Origin: Polaribacter sp. NJDZ03
GTDB lineage: Bacteria > Bacteroidota > Bacteroidia > Flavobacteriales > Flavobacteriaceae
Length of the DNA stretch: 64,000 nt
Direction: 5' to 3'
Assembly (NCBI RefSeq): GCF_019263805.1
Contig: NZ_CP079195.1
Location: 561,501-625,500, forward strand
The stretch's first letter is position 1, and every line of letters starts with the position of its first letter. The position numbers and the translations under genes were made by a program. The notes below the pieces were generated by a model that searched no databases, was not told the origin of the DNA, and worked only from the letters and a program-made list of their open reading frames with translations. Of the stretch, positions 51,081 to 60,024 are shown one piece after another.

Positions 51081-52139
51081 ATGAATACTTTACCTATCGA
51101 TTTTTTAGAAAATATTTATTCCGCAGAAAAAGAAAATGCGTTACAAGGAAAATGGATTACTTATAAAGACATCGAAAACTTGTTTTCTAAATACACTTCT
51201 AAATTTGAGGTTTCTAAAATTGGTACTTCAGAAGAAGACAGACCTATTCATCAATTAAAAATTGGTACGGGGTCTAAAAAAATATTATTATGGTCTCAAA
51301 TGCACGGAAACGAAAGCACAGGTACAAGAGCATTATTTGATCTTTTTAACTGTATCTTAAATTCTACAGAGAGCACTTTTACAAAAATACTAGAAGAGTG
51401 TACGTTGGTTTTTATACCAATGTTAAACCCCGATGGCGCATTAGCATACACTAGAGTTAATGCCAATAATGTTGATTTAAACAGAGATGCCGTTAACAGA
51501 GAAGCAAAGGAAAGTAAGCTTTTACGCAGTATTTTAGAAGATTTTAATCCGCAGTTTTGCTTTAATCTACACGACCAAAGAACTATTTTTAGCGTAGAGG
51601 GAACTAAGAACCCAGCAACGATATCTTTTTTAGCTCCTTCGGAAGAAATTACAAGAGGTCTTACAAAGGGAAGAATAGCAACAATGGATGTAATTGTAAG
51701 TATGAATACGATGTTGCAAAACGTGATTCCTAATTTTGTCGGTAGATATACTGATGAATTTTACCCAACAGCAACGGGAGATAATTTTCAAAAATTAGGT
51801 TACAATACTATTTTAATTGAATCAGGCCATTATCCAGATGATTATAATAGAGAGGAAGCTAGAAAATATACCTTCTTTTCGATACTACAAGGATTGCATC
51901 ACATTGCAAACTCAACTACGTTTATTAATTACGAGGATTATTTTAACATTCCGAATAATGATAAAATTTTCTACGATGTTATTCATAGATATTCAGACTC
52001 AAAAAAGGATGTTGCCTATCAATATGAAGACAAAATAATAGAGGGTAAGTTTGTTTCAAAATTAAACAAAGTAGATGAAAATCGTTTAAATTCTAAAATT
52101 GGACACTCCGAAATCGTTTTCGGAGGCGAAAAAGTTTAA
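51081..52139 (+). CDS. M14 family zinc carboxypeptidase
   Basis: A 352-residue protein without signal peptide. The zinc site is H75-x-x-E78 in SQMHGNEST and H164 in FNLHDQRT; the catalytic Glu is at about residue 247 in ILIESGHYPDDY. It belongs to the compact cytosolic M14 carboxypeptidase/deacylase-like group. Substrates may be peptides or small amides. It is 76 bases before an Lrp-type gene but probably separately controlled, since a TAAATTTG box (52181-52188) lies between. Confidence 0.91.
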   Translation: MNTLPIDFLENIYSAEKENALQGKWITYKDIENLFSKYTSKFEVSKIGTSEEDRPIHQLKIGTGSKKILLWSQMHGNESTGTRALFDLFNCILNSTESTFTKILEECTLVFIPMLNPDGALAYTRVNANNVDLNRDAVNREAKESKLLRSILEDFNPQFCFNLHDQRTIFSVEGTKNPATISFLAPSEEITRGLTKGRIATMDVIVSMNTMLQNVIPNFVGRYTDEFYPTATGDNFQKLGYNTILIESGHYPDDYNREEARKYTFFSILQGLHHIANSTTFINYEDYFNIPNNDKIFYDVIHRYSDSKKDVAYQYEDKIIEGKFVSKLNKVDENRLNSKIGHSEIVFGGEKV

Positions 52140-52215
52140 GTATTTATTAGTTTTATGTTAGTTTAATTAAATTAAATTCATAAATTTGCGTAGTAATTTG
52201 AATAATACGTAAAAA

Positions 52216-52695
52216 ATGAAAAAATTTATATTAGACGAAATTGATCATCAAATTTTAGATGTGTTAATTGAAAACGCAAGAACTCCTTTTACGGATATTG
52301 CAAAACAATTATTAGTATCGGCAGGTACAATTCACGTACGTGTAAAAAAGATGGAAGACGAAGGTATTATTCAAGGCTCTACACTTACATTAAACTATGA
52401 GAAAATGGGCTATTCTTTTATAGCACACGTAGGTGTGTATTTAGAGAAAACATCTATGACTCAGAATGTTATTTCAGATCTAAGAAATATACCTAACGTT
52501 ACTGTAGCCTATGTAACTGCTGGAAAATACAATATTTTTTGCAAGGTTAGAGCAAAAGGTACTAATGATGCAAAAGACATTATTTACAGAATAGATGACA
52601 TTCCTGGAGTAAATAGAACAGAAACAATGATTGCTTTAGAAGAAAGCATCAATGATAAAAAGAGAATGATGCATGAGATTTTTCAACAATTGTAA
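52216..52695 (+). CDS. Lrp/AsnC family transcriptional regulator
   Basis: A 159-residue regulator. The N-terminal HTH is DEIDHQILDVLIENARTPFTDIAKQLLVSAGTIHVRVKKMEDEGII, and the C-terminal RAM ligand domain covers about 70-150. The sequence is typical for a global flavobacterial Lrp. The ligand is probably an amino acid. A -7 box TAAATTTG lies at 52181-52188 and a terminator directly after the gene. Confidence 0.95.
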   Translation: MKKFILDEIDHQILDVLIENARTPFTDIAKQLLVSAGTIHVRVKKMEDEGIIQGSTLTLNYEKMGYSFIAHVGVYLEKTSMTQNVISDLRNIPNVTVAYVTAGKYNIFCKVRAKGTNDAKDIIYRIDDIPGVNRTETMIALEESINDKKRMMHEIFQQL

Positions 52696-52717
52696 GCTTC
52701 TTTTTTAAACACTATTT

Positions 52718-52753
52718 AAAAAACCTTATCTGTAAAAAGATAAGGTTTTTTTT
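52718..52753. terminator. Intrinsic terminator of the Lrp gene
   Basis: AAAAAACCTTATCT (52718-52731) and AGATAAGGTTTTTT (52738-52751) form a perfect 14 bp stem with a 6 base loop, then further T. A- and T-runs at both ends allow action in both directions. Confidence 0.9.
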
Positions 52754-52810
52754 ATGGATTCTATCTCTTTATCTGTATGTTTGTTAGCATAAGTATAAAA
52801 TCTATATATT

Positions 52811-54802
52811 ATGTCTTCAAAAATTGATTTTATTAAACCTCCTTCCATTCATAACGAAACGTTATTAAGTCTCTATAAAAGCATGTTAAAACCTCGATTA
52901 ATTGAGGAAAAAATGCTAATACTCTTAAGGCAAGGAAAAATATCTAAATGGTTTTCTGGAATTGGTCAAGAAGCAATTTCTGTTGGCATTACCGCTGCCT
53001 TAGAAAAAGAGGAATATATTTTACCAATGCACAGAAATTTAGGTGTATTTACTACTAGAGAAATTCCTTTATATAAATTATTTTCTCAATGGCAGGGAAA
53101 AATGAATGGATTTACAAAAGGTAGAGACAGAAGCTTTCATTTTGGTACACAAGCCTACAACATTATAGGCATGATCTCTCATTTAGGCCCACAATTAGGC
53201 GTTGCAGACGGAATTGCACTCGCTAACTTGTTAAAGAAAAACAATAAGGTATGTGCTGTTTTTTCTGGTGATGGCGCTACTAGTGAAGGTGATTTTCATG
53301 AAGCCCTAAATGTAGCCGCTGTTTGGAGTTTACCTGTGCTATTTTGTATTGAAAACAATGGCTATGGCTTATCTACACCTTCTTTAGAGCAATTTAAATG
53401 CGTACATATTGCAGATAAAGGTATCGGTTACGGAATGGAAAGCCACATTATTGATGGTAATAATATTTTAGAGGTATACACTAAAGTTAGTGAATTTGCA
53501 GAAAGTGTTCGAAAAAATTCAAGACCAATTTTATTAGAATTTAAAACGTTTAGAATGCGTGGGCACGAAGAGGCGAGTGGTACTAAATATGTTCCGCAAG
53601 CAGACTTAGATTTTTGGGCAGCTAAAGATCCAGTAGAAAACTATCAAGAATTTCTTAAAAATGAAGGTATTTTATCCGATGAATTTGAGGTTTCTCTTAA
53701 AAAAGAAATAGTTCACGAAATAAATGAACATTTACAAATAGCTTTTGATGAAGAAAAAATAACTCCTAATTTAGAAACTGAATTAAATGATGTGTATCAG
53801 AATTATGTACCAGACAAAATTCTACCTTCAATAGAAAAGAAAAAAATACGATTTGTAGATGCCGTTTCTGAAGGCTTAGAACAATCTATGATAAAACACC
53901 CCGACTTAGTAGTTATGGGACAAGATGTTGCCGAATATGGTGGTGTTTTTAAAATAACAGATGGTTTTGTTGCTAAATTTGGAAAAGAACGGGTTAGAAA
54001 TACACCTATTTGTGAATCTGCAATTGTTTCTGCTGCATACGGTTTGTCTGTAAACGGAATAAAATCTGTCGTAGAAATGCAATTTGCAGATTTTGCTTCT
54101 TCTGGCTTTAATCCAATTGTAAATTTATTGGCAAAATCTTATTATAGATGGCAGCAAAAAGCTGATGTAGTAATTAGAATGCCTTGTGGTGCAGACATTG
54201 GAGCAGGTCCTTTTCATAGTCAAACCAATGAGGCTTGGTTTACTAAAACGCCTGGGTTAAAAGTTGTGTACCCTGCATTTCCGCAAGATGCAAAAGGGTT
54301 GTTAATTGCAGCTATTAACGATCCCAATCCAGTGCTTTTCTTTGAGCACAAAGCGTTGTATAGATCTGTTTACCAAGATGTTTCAGAGAATTATTTTACC
54401 ACAGAAATAGGTAAAGCTGCACTTTTAAAAGAAGGTAAACAACTTACAATTATCAGTTATGGAGCAGCAATACATTGGGTTTTAGATGTTTTAGAAAAGA
54501 ATAAAAATATCTGTGCAGATGTTATAGATCTAAGAAGCCTACAGCCTTTAGATGTAGAAACTATATATAGATCTGTTAAAAAAACGGGTAAAGCCATTAT
54601 AGTACAAGAAGATTCTTTGTTTAGTGGAATTTCAAGTGATATTTCTGCTTTAATCAATGAAAATTGTTTTGAACACTTAGATGCCCCCGTAAAGAGAGTC
54701 GCTAGTTTAGAAACTCCAATTCCGTTTGATAAAAACTTAGAAAATCAATATTTAGGGAAAAATAGATTAGAAAAAATGCTTTTAAATTTGATAGATTATT
54801 AA
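52811..54802 (+). CDS. 2-oxoacid dehydrogenase E1, fused alpha and beta subunits
   Basis: A 663-residue thiamine-diphosphate enzyme. The alpha half (about 1-330) has the ThDP motif GDGATSEGD (153-161) ending in NN (182-183), and the HRNLGVF and RDRSFHFG substrate regions. The beta half (about 340-663) has VVMGQDVAEYGGVF, CGADIGAGPFHSQ and ISYGAAIHWVLDV. It decarboxylates branched-chain 2-oxoacids or pyruvate for an E2. Fusion of alpha and beta is known in Bacteroidetes. No E2 or E3 gene is adjacent. Confidence 0.94.
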   Translation: MSSKIDFIKPPSIHNETLLSLYKSMLKPRLIEEKMLILLRQGKISKWFSGIGQEAISVGITAALEKEEYILPMHRNLGVFTTREIPLYKLFSQWQGKMNGFTKGRDRSFHFGTQAYNIIGMISHLGPQLGVADGIALANLLKKNNKVCAVFSGDGATSEGDFHEALNVAAVWSLPVLFCIENNGYGLSTPSLEQFKCVHIADKGIGYGMESHIIDGNNILEVYTKVSEFAESVRKNSRPILLEFKTFRMRGHEEASGTKYVPQADLDFWAAKDPVENYQEFLKNEGILSDEFEVSLKKEIVHEINEHLQIAFDEEKITPNLETELNDVYQNYVPDKILPSIEKKKIRFVDAVSEGLEQSMIKHPDLVVMGQDVAEYGGVFKITDGFVAKFGKERVRNTPICESAIVSAAYGLSVNGIKSVVEMQFADFASSGFNPIVNLLAKSYYRWQQKADVVIRMPCGADIGAGPFHSQTNEAWFTKTPGLKVVYPAFPQDAKGLLIAAINDPNPVLFFEHKALYRSVYQDVSENYFTTEIGKAALLKEGKQLTIISYGAAIHWVLDVLEKNKNICADVIDLRSLQPLDVETIYRSVKKTGKAIIVQEDSLFSGISSDISALINENCFEHLDAPVKRVASLETPIPFDKNLENQYLGKNRLEKMLLNLIDY

Positions 54803-54835
54803 AAATTGCTATTTTTAGATCTTAAACACTTACTA

Positions 54836-55840
54836 ATGAACAACAAACAAATCACCTTAAAAAACCGTCCACTAGGAGCACCAGATAAAAATACTTGGCA
54901 ATTTAAAGAAACCCCAATTCCTGCTTTAGAAGATGGAGAAATTTTAATTCAACAACATTATATTTCTTTAGATCCGGCAATGCGTGGTTGGATGAATGAC
55001 ACCAAATCATATATTCCGCCAGTAGCATTAGATAGTGTAATGAGAGCTGGTTCTATTGGTAAAGTGATTCAGAATAATAACAATCCTAATTTTCAAATTG
55101 GTGATTGTGTTTCTGGATGGGGAGGCGTACAACAATATATTGTTTCAGACGGAGAAGGCTGTTTTAAAGTAGATGAAAAAGTGGCTTCAATGCCAACTTT
55201 TTTAGGCATTTTAGGAATGCCAGGAATGACTGCTTATTTTGGTGTTTTAGAGGTAGCCAAAATAAAAGAAGGCGATATTGTATTGGTTTCTGGTGCAGCA
55301 GGAGCTGTTGGTAGTATTGTTGGCCAGATTGCAAAAATTAAAGGCTGTACCGTGATTGGTATTGCGGGCGGAAAAGAAAAATGCGATTATATTGTAAATG
55401 AGTTAGGTTTTGATGCTGCCATCGATTATAAATCAGAAAATATTTATACTGCACTAAAACAAAAATGCCCAAAAGGAATTGATGTTTATTTTGATAATGT
55501 AGGCGGAAAAATTTTAGATGCTGCTTTAAGTAAATTACGAATGAGAGCAACCGTAGTAATTTGCGGTGCAATTTCTCAATACAATAACAAAAAGAAAGTA
55601 GCCGGACCAAGTAATTACCTGTCTTTATTAGTTACTCGTTCTACAATGAAAGGCATGGTAGTAACAGATTATTCTAAAGATTTTGGCAAAGCGGCAAAAC
55701 AAATGGCAGTTTGGTTACAAGAAGGTAAATTAAAGTCTCGCGAAGATATCTATGAAGGAATTGAAAATTTTCATGAAACCTACAACAGATTATTTTCTGG
55801 TGAGAAAAAAGGTAAATTAGTGCTAAAAGTAATAGAATAG
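54836..55840 (+). CDS. NADP-dependent MDR oxidoreductase (CurA/leukotriene reductase-like)
   Basis: A 334-residue enzyme from ATG 54836; the ORF could begin at TTG 54806, but the sequence before MNNKQITLKNRP is not conserved. It reduces activated double bonds with NADPH. The Rossmann site is VLVSGAAGAVGSIVGQIAKIKGC, and GIDVYFDNVGGKILDAAL is the catalytic-side signature. It is a paralogue of the partial protein at 1-301. It overlaps the CPXCG gene by 1 base. Confidence 0.93.
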   Translation: MNNKQITLKNRPLGAPDKNTWQFKETPIPALEDGEILIQQHYISLDPAMRGWMNDTKSYIPPVALDSVMRAGSIGKVIQNNNNPNFQIGDCVSGWGGVQQYIVSDGEGCFKVDEKVASMPTFLGILGMPGMTAYFGVLEVAKIKEGDIVLVSGAAGAVGSIVGQIAKIKGCTVIGIAGGKEKCDYIVNELGFDAAIDYKSENIYTALKQKCPKGIDVYFDNVGGKILDAALSKLRMRATVVICGAISQYNNKKKVAGPSNYLSLLVTRSTMKGMVVTDYSKDFGKAAKQMAVWLQEGKLKSREDIYEGIENFHETYNRLFSGEKKGKLVLKVIE

Positions 55841-56025
55841 TGGAAGTAGAACATTTTTTTCAATGCCCTTATTGTTGGGAAGAAATCTCAATGATTTTAG
55901 ACCAAAGCATATATAAACAAACCTACATAGAAGATTGCGAGGTTTGTTGCAACCCCATAGAAATTACGCCAATTTTTGAGGAAGGTGAGTTGGTTAGTTT
56001 TAATGCACAGTCTATAGAGCAATAA
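55840..56025 (+). CDS. CPXCG motif cysteine-rich protein
   Basis: A 61-residue protein of the CPXCG group with two zinc-binding knuckles, CPYC and CEVCC. It starts with GTG at 55840, overlapping the preceding TAG stop by 1 base, and no ATG alternative precedes the conserved part. The family is small, widespread and of unknown function. Coupled translation with the oxidoreductase is likely. Confidence 0.88.
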   Translation: MEVEHFFQCPYCWEEISMILDQSIYKQTYIEDCEVCCNPIEITPIFEEGELVSFNAQSIEQ

Positions 56026-56029
56026 TATT

Positions 56030-56300
56030 ACACAGAGATGCGCAGAGTTTATCACTGAGACTCGCAAAGATTTTTTTGATATTTTCTCTGTGAATCTCTG
56101 CGAAATAATTTTTTCAATCAGAGCTAGAATTATTTTCTAATATTTTATAATTTTTCAGAAATACACAGTTTGTAAAAATGAACTGTAGATTATAGTTTTC
56201 ACAGCAATAAAAAAGTAAAATACTTTTTTAAGTAAATTATTTTAAAATTAAACTCCGTGAACCTCTGTGTTTTTACTCCGAGAATCGCCACGAAACAACT
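56030..56300. repeat. Degenerate CTCTGTGAA-type intergenic repeats
   Basis: The gap between the CPXCG gene and the pseudouridine synthase gene holds CACAGAGATGCGCAGAG (56031), CTCTGTGAATCTCTGCG (56086), CTCCGTGAACCTCTGTG (56254) and CTCCGAGAATCGCC (56277). These are related sequences in both orientations and can form hairpins. They look like decayed copies of one intergenic repeat. No gene is seen. Confidence 0.55.
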
Positions 56301-56303
56301 TTT

Positions 56304-57008
56304 TTACCCAACAGGATTTACCCAAGAAAAAGCTTTAAATAAACCATTCCAATCATCGGGAAAAGAAGCTTTTAGAATAAGATATTCTTCTGTAAACGGA
56401 TGTTTAAATTCTAGTTTCCCTGCATGTAAAAACATGTTTTTCCAACCAAAATTTTCTTCAAACATTACATCGTGATTCTTGTCTCCATATTTTGTATCAC
56501 CAATTAAAGGGTGACTTATTTTATTTGAGTGCACACGCAATTGATGCATTCGTCCTGTTTTTGGAGACAATTCGACTAAGCTATAACGAGAAGAATCGTA
56601 CGGTTTTACAGGAATATCTAAAGTTACTTGCGCTAACGTTTTTAAATGAGTTAATGCCTCTTTGTGCACATTAGAATCTCTTCCTTTTACAGGAGAATCT
56701 ATAATTTTAGATTCTGGAGAAAAACCACGAACAACCCCATAATAAGTTTTCTGAATTTGATCTGCCGTAAACAAATCTTGAAACTTAGAGACATGATACG
56801 TTTCCTTTGCAAGTAGAATAATACCAGATGTTTTTCGATCCAATCGATGAATTGGGTAAAATTTACCACCTATTTGTTCATCTAATAGCTGTAAAAGAGA
56901 TTTTTCATCAGCAACATTTCTAGAATGATGTGCATGGTGTACAAGTACATTATTGGGTTTCGCAACACAAATAATATACTCATCCTGATAAATTATAGGG
57001 ATTTCCAT
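56304..57008 (-). CDS. RluA-family pseudouridine synthase (TruC-like)
   Basis: A 234-residue enzyme that isomerises uridine in rRNA or tRNA. FYPIHRLDRKTSGIILLAK has the catalytic Asp and is followed by SPKTGRMHQLRVHSNKISHPLIGDTKYGD, the second core motif. No S4 domain is present, and the size fits TruC (tRNA U65). The substrate cannot be proven from sequence. It is 6 bases after the TlpA gene in the same direction. Confidence 0.93.
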   Translation of the reverse strand: MEIPIIYQDEYIICVAKPNNVLVHHAHHSRNVADEKSLLQLLDEQIGGKFYPIHRLDRKTSGIILLAKETYHVSKFQDLFTADQIQKTYYGVVRGFSPESKIIDSPVKGRDSNVHKEALTHLKTLAQVTLDIPVKPYDSSRYSLVELSPKTGRMHQLRVHSNKISHPLIGDTKYGDKNHDVMFEENFGWKNMFLHAGKLEFKHPFTEEYLILKASFPDDWNGLFKAFSWVNPVG

Positions 57009-57014
57009 AAATAA

Positions 57015-58139
57015 TTATAATAATTTTTGAAGTTGATACTCTAGTTCTGTTACTGAAATTTTTTCTTTAATAATGCCGCCGTTTCCATCAATCAACACCA
57101 TATAAGGTATTGCTTTAACACCATACATAGAAGAAATTCTACCAAAATCATCAAAGATATGATGCCAACTTAGCATCTTATCTTGTTCAATTCCTTTTTT
57201 CCAAGCCTCTCTTGTTTTATCCTCAGAAACAGTAAGAATTGTAAAGCCTTTGTTTTTATACCTATCGTAAAGTTGCTTAACTCTAGGCGTTACTACTCTA
57301 CAAGGTCCACACCAGCTTGCCCAAAAATCGATTAGCACTATTTTTTTCCCTTTAATTATCGATTTTAAGGAAATTAACTCTCTATTTATTCCATCTCCAG
57401 AAAACATAATTGCAGGTTTTCTATATATTTTTTTAGCATTCGCTTCAACTACTATTGCCTTTTTTGCCAATGCATCATCAGTAATTTTTTGTAACTTTTT
57501 AATCTCTTTAGTTAAAACACTTTTTAACACTGTCGCTTTAGCAACCGCTGTATTACTTAATAAATCCTTAAGTTCCTTTAAATTAAAGTACTGTGTTGTT
57601 GAAAAAAGGGTAGCAGATAATAGATTGTCTGCATTTGAAATGATGTACTCTGTAGTTAATTCTTTTTGATCAATCTCAATTTTATTTACAGCGTTCTGTA
57701 AGCTATCCAATTGTATTTCACCAGACATAAATGCATCTAAAACATCTAATTTCTTTGTGTTTAAATTACTCTGTAAATTATTAAAAGCAAGTTGTTTTGT
57801 GTTTAAATCTCCGCCAGAAACAAATGTATTGTCATCACCTAAAACAACTGTATACTTCGTGTTTTCTAGAATGATTGTATGTTTTTTTCTTTGATTTCTT
57901 AATTGTAATTGATGTAACGTTGGTAAAGCTACAAAACCTTTAAAATGAAATGTGTTATTGATAACTTTAGAAGAATCTATTTTTTTGTTTTGCTCATTAA
58001 TTAAATAAACCAAAGCACTATTGTTTGTGTTTGGTAAAGCACCGTAAATAGTGTATCCTTTATAAACTTTTTCTTTCTTATCTGTTAAATTACAAGAAGT
58101 TAGCAATATAAAAATACAACAGAAAAGTAATTTAGACAT
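57015..58139 (-). CDS. TlpA family disulfide reductase lipoprotein (DUF4369-like N-terminus)
   Basis: A 374-residue lipoprotein (LLTSC, Cys16). A DUF4369-like N-terminal domain (about 28-110) precedes helices and a C-terminal TlpA/ResA thioredoxin domain with FWASWCGPCRVV (C277 and C280). It acts at the outside face of the membrane and may reduce apocytochrome or damaged disulfides. The DUF4369-TlpA arrangement is a Bacteroidetes hallmark. Confidence 0.92.
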   Translation of the reverse strand: MSKLLFCCIFILLTSCNLTDKKEKVYKGYTIYGALPNTNNSALVYLINEQNKKIDSSKVINNTFHFKGFVALPTLHQLQLRNQRKKHTIILENTKYTVVLGDDNTFVSGGDLNTKQLAFNNLQSNLNTKKLDVLDAFMSGEIQLDSLQNAVNKIEIDQKELTTEYIISNADNLLSATLFSTTQYFNLKELKDLLSNTAVAKATVLKSVLTKEIKKLQKITDDALAKKAIVVEANAKKIYRKPAIMFSGDGINRELISLKSIIKGKKIVLIDFWASWCGPCRVVTPRVKQLYDRYKNKGFTILTVSEDKTREAWKKGIEQDKMLSWHHIFDDFGRISSMYGVKAIPYMVLIDGNGGIIKEKISVTELEYQLQKLL

Positions 58140-58266
58140 ACAATATATTTATCATTCATTTAAAATTAGCAACCGTGCAAAATACTATTATTCCGACAAC
58201 TTTAAATGCTCTTTTTAACCTTTTATATTAAATAAAGTAACAAGATGTATTATTGAACGTTTAGCA

Positions 58267-59460
58267 TTAAGTTTTCCTTAATTTAAGAAGTAGCATTAAA
58301 AGTAAAGAAATAACTCCACAAACAAAAAAGCCAATAAATAGAGGTAGTGCAGTATCGGTTATGTAGCTACCAATAAAAGTAGCAATTGGTACTGCCATAA
58401 TAGTAGAAACAAACCCATTAATTGCGGCTCCAACACCTGCAATATGTCCTATTGGTTCCATTGCTAAAGCTCTAGTGTTACCAAACAAAAACCCAATTGA
58501 AAAGAATTGTAATCCGAAGAAAATTAATAAAATATAAATATTAGGATTAGACTCTCCATAGAAAAATAAGATATAAATAAATGAAACTACAGTAAACATT
58601 ACCGTAAAAAAGGAAACTAATTTAAACATTCCCATTTTAACAACGAGCTTTCCGTTTAAAAAAGTTGCCATTCCAATACTAATTGCCAAACTAGCAAATA
58701 TAAAAGGAAATTCTTCTTCTAAATTGTATTGTTCTACAAAAATGTGCTGGCTAGCACTTAAATACACCATAAAAGACCCCGTAATAAAACCAGAAAATAT
58801 AGTAAAAATTACAGCATATTTATACTTTAGAAACTCTTTTACACCTTCTATAAATAGGGCTAATTTAAATTCCTTTCTTTTCTCTATATCTAAAGTTTCT
58901 GGTTGCCTTTTCCAAACCCAAAGCATTATAAAAACTCCTATAATTAATTGACTATAAAAAATAGATTTCCAGCCATAAGCGTCTAATAATAACTTACCTA
59001 AAGCAGGAGAAATAACAGGTACTAAAAGAAATATCACCGTAATAAAAGACATTACTCTTGCCATATAATTACCGTTAAAACGATCTCTAACCATAGCAAT
59101 ACTTATAGTTCTTGGCGCAGACAAACCAATTCCTTGTAAAAACCGACCAACAATCATCATTTCTAAATTGGTTGCAAAAAGGCAAATAAAACTAGCGAAT
59201 ACAAAAACGCTAAAACCAACATAGATAATAGGTTTTCGACCAAAACTATCGGATAATGGCCCTGAAATAAGTTGTCCAAAACCAATCCCTAAAAAGATCA
59301 TGGTAATAAATAATTGATTGTTTTTTGGGTCTATAATATGTATGCTTTTACCAATATCTGCTACTGCAGGCAACAATGCATCTATTGCAAAAGCAACCAA
59401 CGACATTAAAGATGCCATTACAATTATAAATTCTGATTCTGATTTTTGTCTAATTTTCAC
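58267..59460 (-). CDS. MFS multidrug transporter (Bcr/CflA family)
   Basis: A 397-residue membrane protein with 12 helices. GFGQLISGPLSDSFGRKPIIYVG is motif A, FLQGIGLSAPRTISIAMVRDRF is the typical Bcr/CflA loop and motif, and PVISPALGKLLLDAYGWKSIF follows as in the family. Members export drugs or sulfonamides. It is monocistronic. Confidence 0.94.
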   Translation of the reverse strand: MKIRQKSESEFIIVMASLMSLVAFAIDALLPAVADIGKSIHIIDPKNNQLFITMIFLGIGFGQLISGPLSDSFGRKPIIYVGFSVFVFASFICLFATNLEMMIVGRFLQGIGLSAPRTISIAMVRDRFNGNYMARVMSFITVIFLLVPVISPALGKLLLDAYGWKSIFYSQLIIGVFIMLWVWKRQPETLDIEKRKEFKLALFIEGVKEFLKYKYAVIFTIFSGFITGSFMVYLSASQHIFVEQYNLEEEFPFIFASLAISIGMATFLNGKLVVKMGMFKLVSFFTVMFTVVSFIYILFFYGESNPNIYILLIFFGLQFFSIGFLFGNTRALAMEPIGHIAGVGAAINGFVSTIMAVPIATFIGSYITDTALPLFIGFFVCGVISLLLMLLLKLRKT

Positions 59461-59515
59461 GAGGCAAAAGTAGTTTTATTTAGGGGTTAAAGATGGTTAA
59501 ATTTAAAAAAAATAA

Positions 59516-59546
59516 ACAAAAAAAAGGTTGCTAAATAAGCAACCTT
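59516..59546 (-). terminator. Intrinsic terminator of the DUF805 gene
   Basis: AAGGTTGCT (59524-59532) and AGCAACCTT (59538-59546) form a 9 bp stem with a 5 base loop. On the minus strand a run of T (59516-59523) follows, so it terminates the leftward DUF805 transcript. Confidence 0.85.
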
Positions 59547-59572
59547 CTATAGTATTTTAATATTTAAAAGAG

Positions 59573-59977
59573 TTATTCTCTCCCAATTTCATTTATAGCA
59601 GAATTGTTTCCAATTCCTTTTGGGTTTTCTCCCCATTTATTAGCACCACTTTCTGAGTCTGTACAGAATAAAACTAAAAGCCAAATCGATCCAACTAAAG
59701 GAATAAGGACAATAAAAATGAACCATCCACTTTTTCCAACATCATGTAACCTTCTAGCTACAAGTGCTAAACTCGGTACTAAAATAGCTAAAGTATAAAT
59801 ATAGCTTAAACCTCCTAATAATGGAGACTCTAAAGCGATACCGATCCCTGCAAACACAATACTTATTACAATAGAAATTATTGCATTAAATAATGTAAAC
59901 ATCCAATATTCTTCTCTTCTTGCTCTTCCATTAAAATCTGCGTAATGTTCTTTTAAAACTTTTAAATACCAATTCAT
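59573..59977 (-). CDS. DUF805 membrane protein
   Basis: A 134-residue membrane protein with three to four helices. YFDGRARREEYW-like ADFNGRARREEYWMFTLFNAI at the start and ARRLHDVGKSGWFIFIVLIPLVGSIWLL are the two DUF805 signatures. The function is unknown; such proteins are sometimes linked to stress. It is monocistronic with its own terminator. Confidence 0.93.
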   Translation of the reverse strand: MNWYLKVLKEHYADFNGRARREEYWMFTLFNAIISIVISIVFAGIGIALESPLLGGLSYIYTLAILVPSLALVARRLHDVGKSGWFIFIVLIPLVGSIWLLVLFCTDSESGANKWGENPKGIGNNSAINEIGRE

Positions 59978-60024
59978 TTTTTATAAGTGTTTCGTTAGTT
60001 TGATAAGCGGCAAATATATATTAT

